Origin: Sphingobacterium sp. UGAL515B_05 | Lineage (GTDB): Bacteria; Bacteroidota; Bacteroidia; Sphingobacteriales; Sphingobacteriaceae | Direction of reading: 5' to 3' | Assembly: GCF_033097525.1 (NCBI RefSeq) | Contig: NZ_CP109907.1 | Span: 496,001-560,000, forward strand | DNA: 64,000 bases | Shown here: one piece after another, positions 34,091-42,974 of the stretch | Layout: each line of letters opens with the position of its first letter | Position numbering within the stretch: position 1 is the first letter of the stretch | Notes under the pieces: generated by a model | The model's database searches: none | Told to the model about the DNA's origin: nothing | What the model saw: only the letters and a program-made list of their open reading frames with translations | Position numbers and translations under genes: made by a program

Positions 34091-37000
34091 TTAAAATAAG
34101 TTATAGGTAAAACCGATCATAATTTCCGCACCGCGCTTATAACTTCTGTTGATATACTCATTTCCATACCACTTTCCTCCGGTTTGCGGATTAGCATAAA
34201 CAGTTTTAATAGCAGGATTCATTATATTTTTGGCATAGCCTTTAAACAAGATCCGTTTATTGAGCTTTTGGGAAAAAACAAAATCAAGGTAAGGCACGGG
34301 CTGTGTATACAGATCCGGTTCCCCTGTCAGATTAATTTGGACTAAGCGTTCCCCAACCATATTAAAGGTCACAGTGAGATCGGTTCCTGATTTGTCGTTA
34401 TCATAGTTTAACCAAGCATTAATCGAATAAGGAGCCTGTTCAAACAACGGACTATTTTTTGGGGTATATCTATCCAGTGAACGATTTGCTTCATAACGCT
34501 CCTCAGATTTTTTAATTTCACTTTGTGCCAATAAAAGATTGGTACCCAAAAACAAGTTTTTTAAAGGATCATATAAGGTTCCCAAATTCTTGACAACTTC
34601 AAATTCCAATCCCCATACCTTACCAATATTACCGTCATTCTGAAATTGGATGGTTGGAAATTCCGGATAAGTAGCAGCTAACCCCTGAGTTTTTAGATTA
34701 AAGACCTTAACCAATTGATTTTCTATACGCTTTCCAAAAGCTGACACGGCAATGACCTCTCCTTTAGCAGGAAACCATTCCCAACGAAAATCCGCATTTT
34801 GGGTATATTGGTTTTTCAAATTGGGATTACCAACAACTAAGCCCATTTGAAAGGCATCAAATTCAAATACATTGGTAATCTCACGCAATTCGGGTCTCGC
34901 CAGAGTCGTGTTGAAGGCCCCACGAAAATTCATATTGTCATTCAACGTATAGGTTGCATTGACAGAATAGAATGGTTTATATTTTGTTTTATAGACAGAA
35001 TTGGGATTAATCGGATCCAGTGGAATACGTGTACCATCTGGAGATGTTGCGGTCAGTGCAGGGTCTAAAAATACATTCGCAGTATCCACTGCCGAACCAA
35101 TATTTGTCATCTCAAACCGAACTCCTCCGGCCATGCGGAATCGTTCAGCGATCTTGAGATCCAGCATACCATATAATGCATTGGTTTCAAAATAACCCTT
35201 GTAGTTATTTGGTGATTTTTGGCTATTGTATAGAAATCCACCTACTGGCATCATACCTTCACCCTGCCCCGCTTTTGGTAATACAACACCCACAATTTCA
35301 TTGCTTACCAAACGGTCTAAATTGCCTTGGACGTCATATAAAGGAATGGCCTTATTACCCGTAAAATTTGAACCTGGCAGAAACAGCTGGTTTTCTGTAA
35401 ATTTACGATCCCTAAATAAATAATTGAACCCCGTTTTAAACAACTGTTTTTCGCCCAATAGCCTGAAAGGAAAACTCAGATCAGCTTTTGCATTAAAATT
35501 ATCTTCGTTCAAATTTCGCCATCTCCGACCATTAGGTTCAGCTTGAATAATGCCATAATTTCCAAATCCATTTACATAGCCCGATGTAAGTGCATAGAGA
35601 TGTTCAGAATATACATAGTCATCAAAATGAGCCTGCTCACCTATAATGGGACGTCGATACCATCCCCCACCCCGAGGTTTGTAGTCTACAAGACTTGCAA
35701 ATCTAAAATCCGGATCATTCTGCGTGGACTTTGACGTTGCAACATTATAACTCAAACGAGGCGAGAGCTCATTTTTCAAAAACTTATGTTCGCCCTGTAG
35801 GTTAAAGGTATTCAGATTACGGAAAGTCTGTTTAAGCGAATGAATAGTACTTCTGACTTCGCCAGGCAAACCCGAATACTCATAGCGTCCATTTAAATTT
35901 GTTGCGATAGACTCTCCTCCCCAGCTTCCCAAATATTGCATACTGACCTCATGCTGTGGATTAAAGCGGTAGGTGACCCCTACAAGTGTACCATAGTTTA
36001 GTGTTTCGGTTCCTGTATTTTCACGATAAGTTTGATACTTCCCCATAAAAAGACTATTCGGTGTAATATAATTGGGAATATTCCTAAAACTATAAATATC
36101 AGGGTTACCGGTTACCACTCCTTGATAGATGCTATACTGGGTCAGTTCGCCCTGATAAATATCAGCGGTTCTTCTATAATAATTTCCTCCGACGACAAGT
36201 CCCAGTTTGTGTTTTCCAAAAACATCATAACTGTTACCGAATGTTGCCGAGTAAAGTTGATTCATGGGCGCGCGACGGTATCGAGTCGTCATAACGGGAT
36301 CAAACCCTTTCATAATCGTATTAACCCGGTTTACTTCTTGGTATCCTGAAGGACTATAGTTGCTATTGGCGATCATATCCTGGATGGAACTTAATCCATT
36401 GGGATATTGTGTTGCAAGATTTAGAAAATCCGAGGAAAGGTCTTTTTTATTGATTCGTGTCCCCAATAACCCCATCTCACTGTTCCAAAAGCTGTTATAA
36501 TTCCCCCCCAAACCAATGTTCGAATTGAGCCCGGTTTGAGCGATAAGCTCAAATGTCATTTTCTCAGGCACAGATTTCGTTTTGAGCTCAACGATGCCCG
36601 AAGCAGCATCGGCAGGTTTGTCTGGTGTTACTGTTTTATAAACGGTAATATTATCCAATAAGGAAGCCGGAACGAGATCCAACGGGATGGCACTACGGTC
36701 AGGATCAGAAGAAGCCAATCGTACGCCGTTCAACTGACCGATCACAGATCGATCACCTAGCCCTCTTATCGCAACATATTTATCATCAGTCACCGTAACA
36801 CCAGTAACGCGTTGTAATGCCTGTGTAGTCGTGATACTGGCCGTACGCTCAATCAATTCGGCCGAAATAGCATCCTGTACAATAGAAGCGCGTTTACGTT
36901 CTTCCAGCACAGCCGTTTCAGTGTTCATTTTACGCCTTGCCTGAACGGTGACCTCTTCCAATGCTGTAGCAAGAGGGCTCAAACCAATGACAAGGTTGTC

Positions 37001-37555
37001 CTTCACATCATTAATTTCAATTTCCTTGGTCTGATAGCCCAGATAGGAAAGAACGAGAACAGTGGGGATTTTAGAAATCGATAACGAAAAATTTCCATTT
37101 GCATCAGAATTCGTTCCTCCAGATGTCCCTTTAACACGGATTGAAACACCGGCCAATGTCCTTTTTGTCTGTTGATCAATAACTCGACCAACCAAGCGCT
37201 GCTGCAATACATCGGCGGGCTTTTCCAGCACAGTCCGAAGCGCCGTAACAACAACCAGTTTATTTTTCACAACATAACCGAACGGTTGTCCTGCAAAACA
37301 TATATTCAATGCTTCTTCAACAGTTGCATTGTTTAGATTGACATTAACGGGTTTTGCTCGATTAAAGAGCCCATTATCGTAAAAAAAATCATAACCGCTC
37401 TGCTGCCTTATCTCTTTTAATATAGCTGGGATATGACTATTTTGTTTGTTAAGTGTAATACGTTGACCGTAAGTAAACGCACTGACTTTCACCAACAAAC
37501 AAGTTAAAAATACCATGGTGATTTTCATAACACGCATGCATTGATAAAAACTCAT
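34091..37555 (-). CDS. STN-domain TonB-dependent transducing receptor
   Basis: A 1154-residue outer-membrane receptor. After the signal (MKITMVFLTCLLVKVSAF, with several upstream Met codons) there is an STN domain, about 30-105 (HIPAILKEIRQQSGYDFFYD, NLNNATVEEALNICF), the part that signals to FecR in FecA-like receptors. Then a carboxypeptidase-regulatory-like domain (VGRVIDQQTKRTLAGVSIRV), a plug (SITTTQALQRVTGVTVTDDK, YVAIRGLGDRSVIGQLNGVR) and a barrel ending FTYNLF. It lies 131 bases downstream of fecR with a hairpin between, and heads the operon of lipoproteins. It should report ligand binding to the sigma factor. Confidence 0.93.
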   Translation of the reverse strand: MSFYQCMRVMKITMVFLTCLLVKVSAFTYGQRITLNKQNSHIPAILKEIRQQSGYDFFYDNGLFNRAKPVNVNLNNATVEEALNICFAGQPFGYVVKNKLVVVTALRTVLEKPADVLQQRLVGRVIDQQTKRTLAGVSIRVKGTSGGTNSDANGNFSLSISKIPTVLVLSYLGYQTKEIEINDVKDNLVIGLSPLATALEEVTVQARRKMNTETAVLEERKRASIVQDAISAELIERTASITTTQALQRVTGVTVTDDKYVAIRGLGDRSVIGQLNGVRLASSDPDRSAIPLDLVPASLLDNITVYKTVTPDKPADAASGIVELKTKSVPEKMTFELIAQTGLNSNIGLGGNYNSFWNSEMGLLGTRINKKDLSSDFLNLATQYPNGLSSIQDMIANSNYSPSGYQEVNRVNTIMKGFDPVMTTRYRRAPMNQLYSATFGNSYDVFGKHKLGLVVGGNYYRRTADIYQGELTQYSIYQGVVTGNPDIYSFRNIPNYITPNSLFMGKYQTYRENTGTETLNYGTLVGVTYRFNPQHEVSMQYLGSWGGESIATNLNGRYEYSGLPGEVRSTIHSLKQTFRNLNTFNLQGEHKFLKNELSPRLSYNVATSKSTQNDPDFRFASLVDYKPRGGGWYRRPIIGEQAHFDDYVYSEHLYALTSGYVNGFGNYGIIQAEPNGRRWRNLNEDNFNAKADLSFPFRLLGEKQLFKTGFNYLFRDRKFTENQLFLPGSNFTGNKAIPLYDVQGNLDRLVSNEIVGVVLPKAGQGEGMMPVGGFLYNSQKSPNNYKGYFETNALYGMLDLKIAERFRMAGGVRFEMTNIGSAVDTANVFLDPALTATSPDGTRIPLDPINPNSVYKTKYKPFYSVNATYTLNDNMNFRGAFNTTLARPELREITNVFEFDAFQMGLVVGNPNLKNQYTQNADFRWEWFPAKGEVIAVSAFGKRIENQLVKVFNLKTQGLAATYPEFPTIQFQNDGNIGKVWGLEFEVVKNLGTLYDPLKNLFLGTNLLLAQSEIKKSEERYEANRSLDRYTPKNSPLFEQAPYSINAWLNYDNDKSGTDLTVTFNMVGERLVQINLTGEPDLYTQPVPYLDFVFSQKLNKRILFKGYAKNIMNPAIKTVYANPQTGGKWYGNEYINRSYKRGAEIMIGFTYNLF

Positions 37556-37605
37556 ATATTTGTTGTTGTTAATATTATTTGATGATCATTGAATCGCAAC
37601 ATGAT

Positions 37606-37671
37606 CGATAAGCTTAACACATTGACCAAAGGTGTTACCAGCACCTTTGGTTGTTTTTATCCGGCTTATCG
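37606..37671. promoter_or_regulatory. Nested inverted repeats between fecR and the receptor
   Basis: An inner perfect 10-bp stem, ACCAAAGGTG (37625-37634) and CACCTTTGGT (37642-37651), sits inside an outer 8-bp pair, CGATAAGC (37606-37613) and GCTTATCG (37664-37671). On the minus strand no T run follows, so it may act as an attenuator, a processing or mRNA-stabilising structure rather than a plain terminator. Confidence 0.6.
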
Positions 37672-37686
37672 TAAAAATTAGATAGG

Positions 37687-38880
37687 TCAATCTATCACAA
37701 TAAGCCTCCTTCCATTTAGCGTTAATTTTACTTTTCCTGTTGTTTGCAACATATCAATAATGGTAGATAGCGGTTGAGAACGCGACACCATACCATCAAA
37801 TTTCAGCTTCTCAAGCCGTTCCGGACATACTACATCCACGTTGTACCATCTTGAAACTTTACGCAGCAGACTTACCAATTCCTCTCCTTTAAAAACAAAG
37901 TCACCATTTATCCAAGCTACTTCCTGAGAAATATCGACATTTTCTACACGCAGGGCTTCACTTAACAAAGCCCGCTGTCCTGGTTTTAAGAGCACCGATT
38001 CATTTCTTTTTTTCGAACTAACGCGCACACTTCCCTCCAATAACGTTGTTGTTGTATAAGGTTCGTCATCATATGCGTTGACATTGAAATGCGTACCAAG
38101 TACCTCTATTTTTTGATTTGCTGTCTCCACGTAAAAAGGAATTCGTTTTCCCATTCCAGTCTCAATTTTTGCAATTTCAAAGTAAACCTCTCCGGTCATA
38201 TGGACATGCCGTTCGTTTTCATTAAATTTCAAAGGATATGTCAGGGTTGAATTTGCATTGAGAAAAGCTTTCGATCCATCTGGCAATATAATTTGATATT
38301 GATTTCCCTTATTCGTCGCAATTTTATTCATTGCTGTACTGGCGATCCGCTCCTTTTCAACAGCCTTATACACCAATTCACCAGCGTTGTTCTTTTGAAT
38401 TTTTACCCCGCCCTGAAGTGCAACAACACTTCCATTCTTTATATCAGCTAAGGAAACAACGGAGCCATCTTTTAGTGTTAATAAGGCATCATCCTTTCCC
38501 GGAGCACCAATATGCTGTACATTTTTTGGCTGTTCTTCAGCAAGCTGTTGTTTAAATAGAAACAGTGAGATAGCGCCAACAACGACTAGGAGCGCCGCAA
38601 TTTTTAACCAGACAGCCATACCAATTTCTGTAAAGCTGCGCTGGTTAGCGCGCTTTTTTATTTGAGACTGCAAACGCTCATAGTTTGTTTGAACGGATAG
38701 TTCACCCGCATAATGTCCCATTGCCACAATGGTTTCCTGCAACTCCGCTATGGATGCTTTATGTTCAGGATATTTTTGTAACCATTTTTCCCATTTTTCG
38801 ATATCCTCTTTATTTGTTCCCTTACAATAGTTCACAAAAGATTCGTCCAATAATAACGCTTGCAAATTAAGTTCGTTCAT
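37687..38880 (-). CDS. FecR family anti-sigma factor
   Basis: A 397-residue membrane anti-sigma factor. The cytoplasmic N-terminal part (about 1-85) contains the sigma-binding region with WLQKYPEHKASIAEL. One transmembrane helix at about 90-110 (AVWLKIAALLVVVGAISLFLF) is followed by the periplasmic FecR domain (about 190-290, NQYQIILPDGSKAFLNANS, HMTGEVYFEIAK, FNVNAYDDEPY) and a DUF4974 end (ARKVSRWYNVDVV-like, FDGMVSRSQPLSTIIDMLQTT). It lies 60 bases downstream of the sigma gene and is the natural partner of the STN receptor. Confidence 0.93.
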   Translation of the reverse strand: MNELNLQALLLDESFVNYCKGTNKEDIEKWEKWLQKYPEHKASIAELQETIVAMGHYAGELSVQTNYERLQSQIKKRANQRSFTEIGMAVWLKIAALLVVVGAISLFLFKQQLAEEQPKNVQHIGAPGKDDALLTLKDGSVVSLADIKNGSVVALQGGVKIQKNNAGELVYKAVEKERIASTAMNKIATNKGNQYQIILPDGSKAFLNANSTLTYPLKFNENERHVHMTGEVYFEIAKIETGMGKRIPFYVETANQKIEVLGTHFNVNAYDDEPYTTTTLLEGSVRVSSKKRNESVLLKPGQRALLSEALRVENVDISQEVAWINGDFVFKGEELVSLLRKVSRWYNVDVVCPERLEKLKFDGMVSRSQPLSTIIDMLQTTGKVKLTLNGRRLIVID

Positions 38881-38940
38881 ACTACTCTAATCGTAATTTA
38901 TACAATAGAGTGAGCTGGGTCATTTTTTCACTACTCGTTT

Positions 38941-39561
38941 TTAAGAAAAAATCAACAAAAATGAAGAAAGTAGCCCTACGGCAACTTTAAGAAAGATTTC
39001 TTGTTCACTAGAAAGGTTATTTTTTATTTTTTCTAGGGATTTATAAATGGTATTATAGATCGTATGGATCGAAACCTGATTGGCATCAGCGATTTCCTGA
39101 TAAGAAAGATCCAAAAAAAATCGTTGGTAAATCACCAGTCGTTGTTTTGTCCCTAATTGCTCCATATGCTCCTCAACCAACTGTGTTACGGTATTTGTTG
39201 TTACCGCACGGATATGTTGGTCTTCAACAGAGTGATGGATTGACGGATCATGGATTTCTTCCACAAAATCCAAATCTGTCAGCTGCAATGATTCCTTGCG
39301 GAAAAGTTTTTGAAAGAAAACCGTAATAATGTAATTATGATGATTACGTATCTGACAATTACTGGACTTTTTCTCCCATAGATGTAGAAACACATCATTC
39401 ACGCTATCCTGAACACGCTGTACCGACATTTTCTTTTTTAGCCCCAAATAAGAAAGATAGTGGTAATAATGTTTATATAACGTATAAAATGATTCTTCAC
39501 ACTCCTCCTCCACAAATTTGTCCCAAATATTTCTTAGATCTTTTCCGGTTAGTGCAAACAT
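38941..39561 (-). CDS. FecI-like ECF sigma factor with hydrophobic C-terminal tail
   Basis: A 206-residue ECF sigma-70 factor. Region 2 lies at about 15-85 (SFYTLYKHYYHYLSYLGLKK, SVNDVFLHLWEK) and region 4 at about 125-180 (LGTKQRLVIYQRFFLDLSY, QEIADANQVSIHTIYNTIYK). The last 19 residues (EIFLKVAVGLLSSFLLIFS) form a hydrophobic helix long enough to span or dip into the membrane, unusual for a sigma factor. It is followed by fecR and the operon it presumably controls. No consensus promoter is seen upstream. Confidence 0.9.
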   Translation of the reverse strand: MFALTGKDLRNIWDKFVEEECEESFYTLYKHYYHYLSYLGLKKKMSVQRVQDSVNDVFLHLWEKKSSNCQIRNHHNYIITVFFQKLFRKESLQLTDLDFVEEIHDPSIHHSVEDQHIRAVTTNTVTQLVEEHMEQLGTKQRLVIYQRFFLDLSYQEIADANQVSIHTIYNTIYKSLEKIKNNLSSEQEIFLKVAVGLLSSFLLIFS

Positions 39562-39799
39562 GATATCTTGGTAACAATGACTTTATACAAAAAAAGGAAA
39601 GTCTTATTAACAAGAGATTAACCAAAGATGAAGAATAGGAAAATTGTATGTAAATTGGAATTAGAAAATCAATACCAATTCTTCCTATAGCTGTAACGTG
39701 TAAATAAAGGCAAAGGGTAGGAAAAAACTAATCATTGGAAAATTTTAATACAAAATTGACAGACGTATATTTCTTGCAGATAGACTTCGCGAAGTTTTT

Positions 39800-40228
39800 T
39801 TGAATGGACGTTGGATTGCCAATACCAACTATCAGGAACAACTATTGGATACGACCTGGGAACAGGCCATATTCAAAATAAATGATCTGAATTCTATCGC
39901 TGCCCTAACCTATCATATCAATTATTACCTCGAGGGATTACTTATGGCATTTGAGCATGGAAAATTGGAAATCAGCGATAAATACAGCTTTGATATCCCG
40001 CCTATCCGATCCAAAGCCGATTGGAATGCGCTAGTAGATCGATTCCTAAAAAACGCAGCAACATTTGCCGACAACATTGCCCAATTTGAAGAAAACCTCT
40101 TCGATCAGCCATTTATTGATAAAAAGTATGGATCTTACCTTAGAAATATCGAAGGTGTAATCGAACATAGCTATTATCACCTTGGTCAGATTTCACTGAT
40201 CAAAAAGTTAATTCTTCAATCGGAGTAA
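39800..40228 (+). CDS. DinB-like protein with no visible standard start
   Basis: A four-helix-bundle DinB-type protein (DinB/YfiT fold, thiol- or metal-dependent transfer) of at least 142 residues. His in TYHINYY and in EHSYYHLGQISL are positioned like the metal ligands. The start is uncertain: coding sequence continues in frame upstream of the TTG at 39800 as IFLADRLREVF back to the stop at 39746, but there is no ATG, GTG or TTG there. An ATA (39767) or ATT start, or a lost start codon, are possible. It is divergent from the sigma gene and convergent with the HxlR gene. Confidence 0.6.
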   Translation: MNGRWIANTNYQEQLLDTTWEQAIFKINDLNSIAALTYHINYYLEGLLMAFEHGKLEISDKYSFDIPPIRSKADWNALVDRFLKNAATFADNIAQFEENLFDQPFIDKKYGSYLRNIEGVIEHSYYHLGQISLIKKLILQSE

Positions 40229-40232
40229 ATTG

Positions 40233-40619
40233 TTATTTCGCTAATGCAGTGAGTTCCTGTTTCACTTTCTCTCGGTATTCCAAACCCCAACTGACCAGGG
40301 ATTCGGTGACGGGGAACACACTTTTACCATAGGCCGTAATTTTATAAAACACTTTAACGGGGTCTTCACTTGGCTGGCGGGCGACTAACAAGTTTAGTTC
40401 AAGGTCTCGAAGTTCTTTCGTCAACACTTTTGCAGAAATTCCCTGAACCTCCCGTTCCATTTTTTTGAAATGGATTTCCTGCGACTCCCGATTAGCCAAA
40501 TAACGCAATATCATCAATTTCCATTTTCCGCCCAAAATATCCAGTGCGTCACGCATAGCACGCAATTCTTCTGTACAACTCGCCTCCCGCATTTGATTTC
40601 CGTCCAAAACTTGTCCCAT
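40233..40619 (-). CDS. HxlR family transcriptional regulator
   Basis: A 128-residue winged-helix regulator. The family core is clear: ALDILGGKWKLMILRYLANRESQEIHF, EVQGISAKVLTKELRDLELN and a C-terminal VFYKITAYGKSVFPVTESLVSW. Cys15 (EASCTEEL) is in the position of a redox-sensing Cys in some HxlR proteins. It lies divergent to the MDR oxidoreductase gene, with CAAATATA (40660-40667, a -7-like element on the minus strand) between them, and probably controls that pair. Confidence 0.9.
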   Translation of the reverse strand: MGQVLDGNQMREASCTEELRAMRDALDILGGKWKLMILRYLANRESQEIHFKKMEREVQGISAKVLTKELRDLELNLLVARQPSEDPVKVFYKITAYGKSVFPVTESLVSWGLEYREKVKQELTALAK

Positions 40620-40777
40620 ATTGATTTCTAACGACTAGTTACCACTTGTTAACTACCAACAAATATATAGCAAACGAAAGGTAGATTTGTCATAACAACT
40701 ATATAAGATGTAAAATCTATGGATGCCGTGTAAATTATTTCCAATTTGATTTTTCATCCCTTAAAATAGATAGAGTT

Positions 40778-41770
40778 ATGAACGCCGTTATATTAGATAA
40801 AGACAATCAATTGATAAATGCCAACGTTGACCTTCCTCCATTGAAGTCCAACGAGGTGAAAATTAAAATAATAGCTTCCGCAATCAATCCCATAGACTAC
40901 CAAATGCGTGAAAATGAATTTGAACGACGTTATTTATATTCCCCTATACTTGGTAGAGAAGGGGCAGGAATTATTACAGATAAAGGTTCAGAAGTAAGTG
41001 AATATGCAATTGGAGATGAAGTGTTTTTTGCCTGTGGTAGCATGGGCAGCAACGGGACCTATGCAGCATCCATTCAGTTACCAGCCGGACTCATTGGCCC
41101 TAAGCCAAAAAATATTTCGTTTGAGCAAGCCGCAGCACTTCCTACCGCTGGCAACACCGCATTACAGGTTTTCGACAGAGCAACAATTAATCCGCAAGAC
41201 CATATCTTCCTAACCGGCGCGTCAGGGGGCGTGGGTCTTTTTGTATTAAAGTTACTCCTGGCTAACGGCATTAAAAATATCATGGCAACTGCAGGAAGTA
41301 TGAATAGTATTGAAAAACTTCACCAACTGGGACTACAAAAAGACAGTATCATCAATTATCGAAAAGAGAATTTAACGGAAATAATCATGCGTAGAAGTAA
41401 TCAGCAGCGTATAGATGTCGCTATCGATGCGGTGGGTCAGCGGCTCTCGGAAGTTGCCGCCGCAGTATTAAAGCCCTATGGAACTTATATCGACATCACA
41501 CATTTTACGACCGCGGCAGCAAGAGACCAACTATTTAGTTCAGCCGCACAGATCATCAATATATCCAACTTTATCCACGCGCAAAAACTAAATTATCCCT
41601 ATTTCAAAAATGGGCTGGATCGGATCAGACACAATATTGAGCAAGAAATTATTCAACCCGCCCCTATTTATCTTATTGGTAAACTGAGCCCAGAAACAAT
41701 AGAAAAAGGGCATCTAATGTTGAAAAACAACCAGACTCAAGGCAATAAATTAATTATACAAAATCAATGA
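40778..41770 (+). CDS. MDR family quinone oxidoreductase-like protein
   Basis: A 330-residue medium-chain dehydrogenase/reductase of the zinc-free quinone oxidoreductase type. It has the N-terminal GroES-like fold (KIIASAINPIDYQMRENEF, GREGAGIITDKGSEV, GDEVFFACG), the LPTAGNTALQVFDRA stretch and a Rossmann motif GASGGVGLFVLKLLL (about 146-160) for NADPH. No zinc-ligand pattern is visible. It shares a 4-base ATGA overlap with the downstream cupin gene, so the two are translated together, and is probably under the divergent HxlR regulator. Confidence 0.9.
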   Translation: MNAVILDKDNQLINANVDLPPLKSNEVKIKIIASAINPIDYQMRENEFERRYLYSPILGREGAGIITDKGSEVSEYAIGDEVFFACGSMGSNGTYAASIQLPAGLIGPKPKNISFEQAAALPTAGNTALQVFDRATINPQDHIFLTGASGGVGLFVLKLLLANGIKNIMATAGSMNSIEKLHQLGLQKDSIINYRKENLTEIIMRRSNQQRIDVAIDAVGQRLSEVAAAVLKPYGTYIDITHFTTAAARDQLFSSAAQIINISNFIHAQKLNYPYFKNGLDRIRHNIEQEIIQPAPIYLIGKLSPETIEKGHLMLKNNQTQGNKLIIQNQ

Positions 41771-42234
41771 GAACTATACCTAGACGAATCGTGACAGGCA
41801 TACGTGCCGGCAAATCCTTTATCGAAGCGGATGCATTGGTCGATAATGTATCGGAGCACTATCCCAATCTCGTTATTTCCGATATCTGGCAAACCAGTCA
41901 AATGCCGGCCAAGTTTGAGAAAGAGCATCCCATAGAAAACAATGCTATACCCCAAGTCATCAAAAATGGCACCTACTTCCGCTATGTACAGATCCCACCC
42001 GATCGGGAACTTGGTATAGAAACAGCGATTGGCACCCCTCATCCCCTCATGCATCAAACGGCAAGCTTGGATTACATCGTTATTCTTTCAGGAGAGATTT
42101 ACTTGATTACAGACACAGAAGAAACGCTTTTACAGGCCGGCGATATTGTGATCCAACGTGGCACCAATCATGCTTGGAGCAATCGCTCCGATCAAATGTG
42201 TCTACAGTTGGCAATTCTAATCGATGCGAATTAA
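41767..42234 (+). CDS. Cupin domain protein
   Basis: A 155-residue single-domain cupin. The two cupin motifs appear as HQTASLDYIVILSGEIYLI and GDIVIQRGTNHAWSN, with metal-ligand-like Glu and His. Related proteins are small oxidoreductase-associated cupins. Its ATG overlaps the stop of the MDR gene by four bases (41767-41770). Function unknown; a role in the same detoxification or degradation step is likely but inferred. Confidence 0.82.
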   Translation: MRTIPRRIVTGIRAGKSFIEADALVDNVSEHYPNLVISDIWQTSQMPAKFEKEHPIENNAIPQVIKNGTYFRYVQIPPDRELGIETAIGTPHPLMHQTASLDYIVILSGEIYLITDTEETLLQAGDIVIQRGTNHAWSNRSDQMCLQLAILIDAN

Positions 42235-42312
42235 AAATCTACCTATTACTCAATCGGCAAACTAAACTCGGAAAAATACACATAGCGTCGATTGAAGCAC
42301 ATCGAATTTATG

Positions 42313-42343
42313 TTGCAGGAACACCACAATTTTTCTAAGTTTG
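42313..42343 (+). promoter_or_regulatory. Promoter of the first Crp/Fnr gene, near-leaderless
   Basis: TTG (42313-42315), a 20-nt spacer and TAAGTTTG (42336-42343) match the Bacteroidota consensus. The ATG at 42350 is only seven bases past the -7 element, so the mRNA would be leaderless or nearly so. This also argues against an upstream TTG start at 42341. Confidence 0.7.
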
Positions 42344-42349
42344 GACTTC

Positions 42350-42916
42350 ATGATAGCAGCATATTTTCGGTCTTTGCGTCTGTTTGAGGAAGAAGAGATC
42401 AATCAGATTGTTCAGCTTTTTGAATACAGAAAGCTGAACAAAAACGACTTTTTTGTTAAAGAGAATCAACCTTGTCATGAGGTTGCTTTTATACAATCAG
42501 GGATATTCCGTTCTTATTATAGCAGCGCAAACAAGGAAGATATTACCTATTGTTTTCGCTTTCCCAATACCTGGATAGCGGCCTACTCCTCCTTTATTAC
42601 AGGCGGGCCGAGTACGGAGACCATGCAGGCCATCACCCCTGCCGAACTATGGACGATCAAAAAAAACACCATTGATACACTCGCCACGAATAGCTTAAAA
42701 TGGACAAAGTACCTTAAAATGATTGCCGAGGAACAATATCTTGAGCTTGAAAAGCGCGTCTTTCAACTGCAAAAAGAAACCGCATCACAACGTTATGCCA
42801 ATTTACTCAAAGATCATCCTGAGTTTATCCAACAACTTCCTTTACAATATCTTGCTTCTTATTTAGGCATCACACAACGTCATTTAAGTCGTATTCGCAG
42901 CGAAATTTCTTTTTAG
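42350..42916 (+). CDS. Crp/Fnr family regulator
   Basis: About 188 residues from the ATG at 42350 (MIAAYFRSLRLFEEEEINQ). The N-terminal cyclic-nucleotide-binding beta-roll (FFVKENQPCHEVAFIQSGIF) and the long helix are followed by a compact helix-turn-helix (LPLQYLASYLGITQRHLSRIRSEI). I see no iron-sulfur Cys cluster, so it is not a classical FNR. The effector is unknown. It precedes the flavodoxin-fold oxidoreductase gene by 58 bases on the same strand, which may be its target. Confidence 0.88.
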   Translation: MIAAYFRSLRLFEEEEINQIVQLFEYRKLNKNDFFVKENQPCHEVAFIQSGIFRSYYSSANKEDITYCFRFPNTWIAAYSSFITGGPSTETMQAITPAELWTIKKNTIDTLATNSLKWTKYLKMIAEEQYLELEKRVFQLQKETASQRYANLLKDHPEFIQQLPLQYLASYLGITQRHLSRIRSEISF

Positions 42917-42974
42917 ACATTTGTCCTATAAAGACGGTGGCTCTATCGGTATTTTTGTAATGTAATACGACATC

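Noticed and set aside
22110..39561. Classical SusC/SusD polysaccharide locus
   Set aside because: No SusD-type protein and no glycoside hydrolase, lyase or protease gene is present in this interval, and the receptors are of STN and Oar type.
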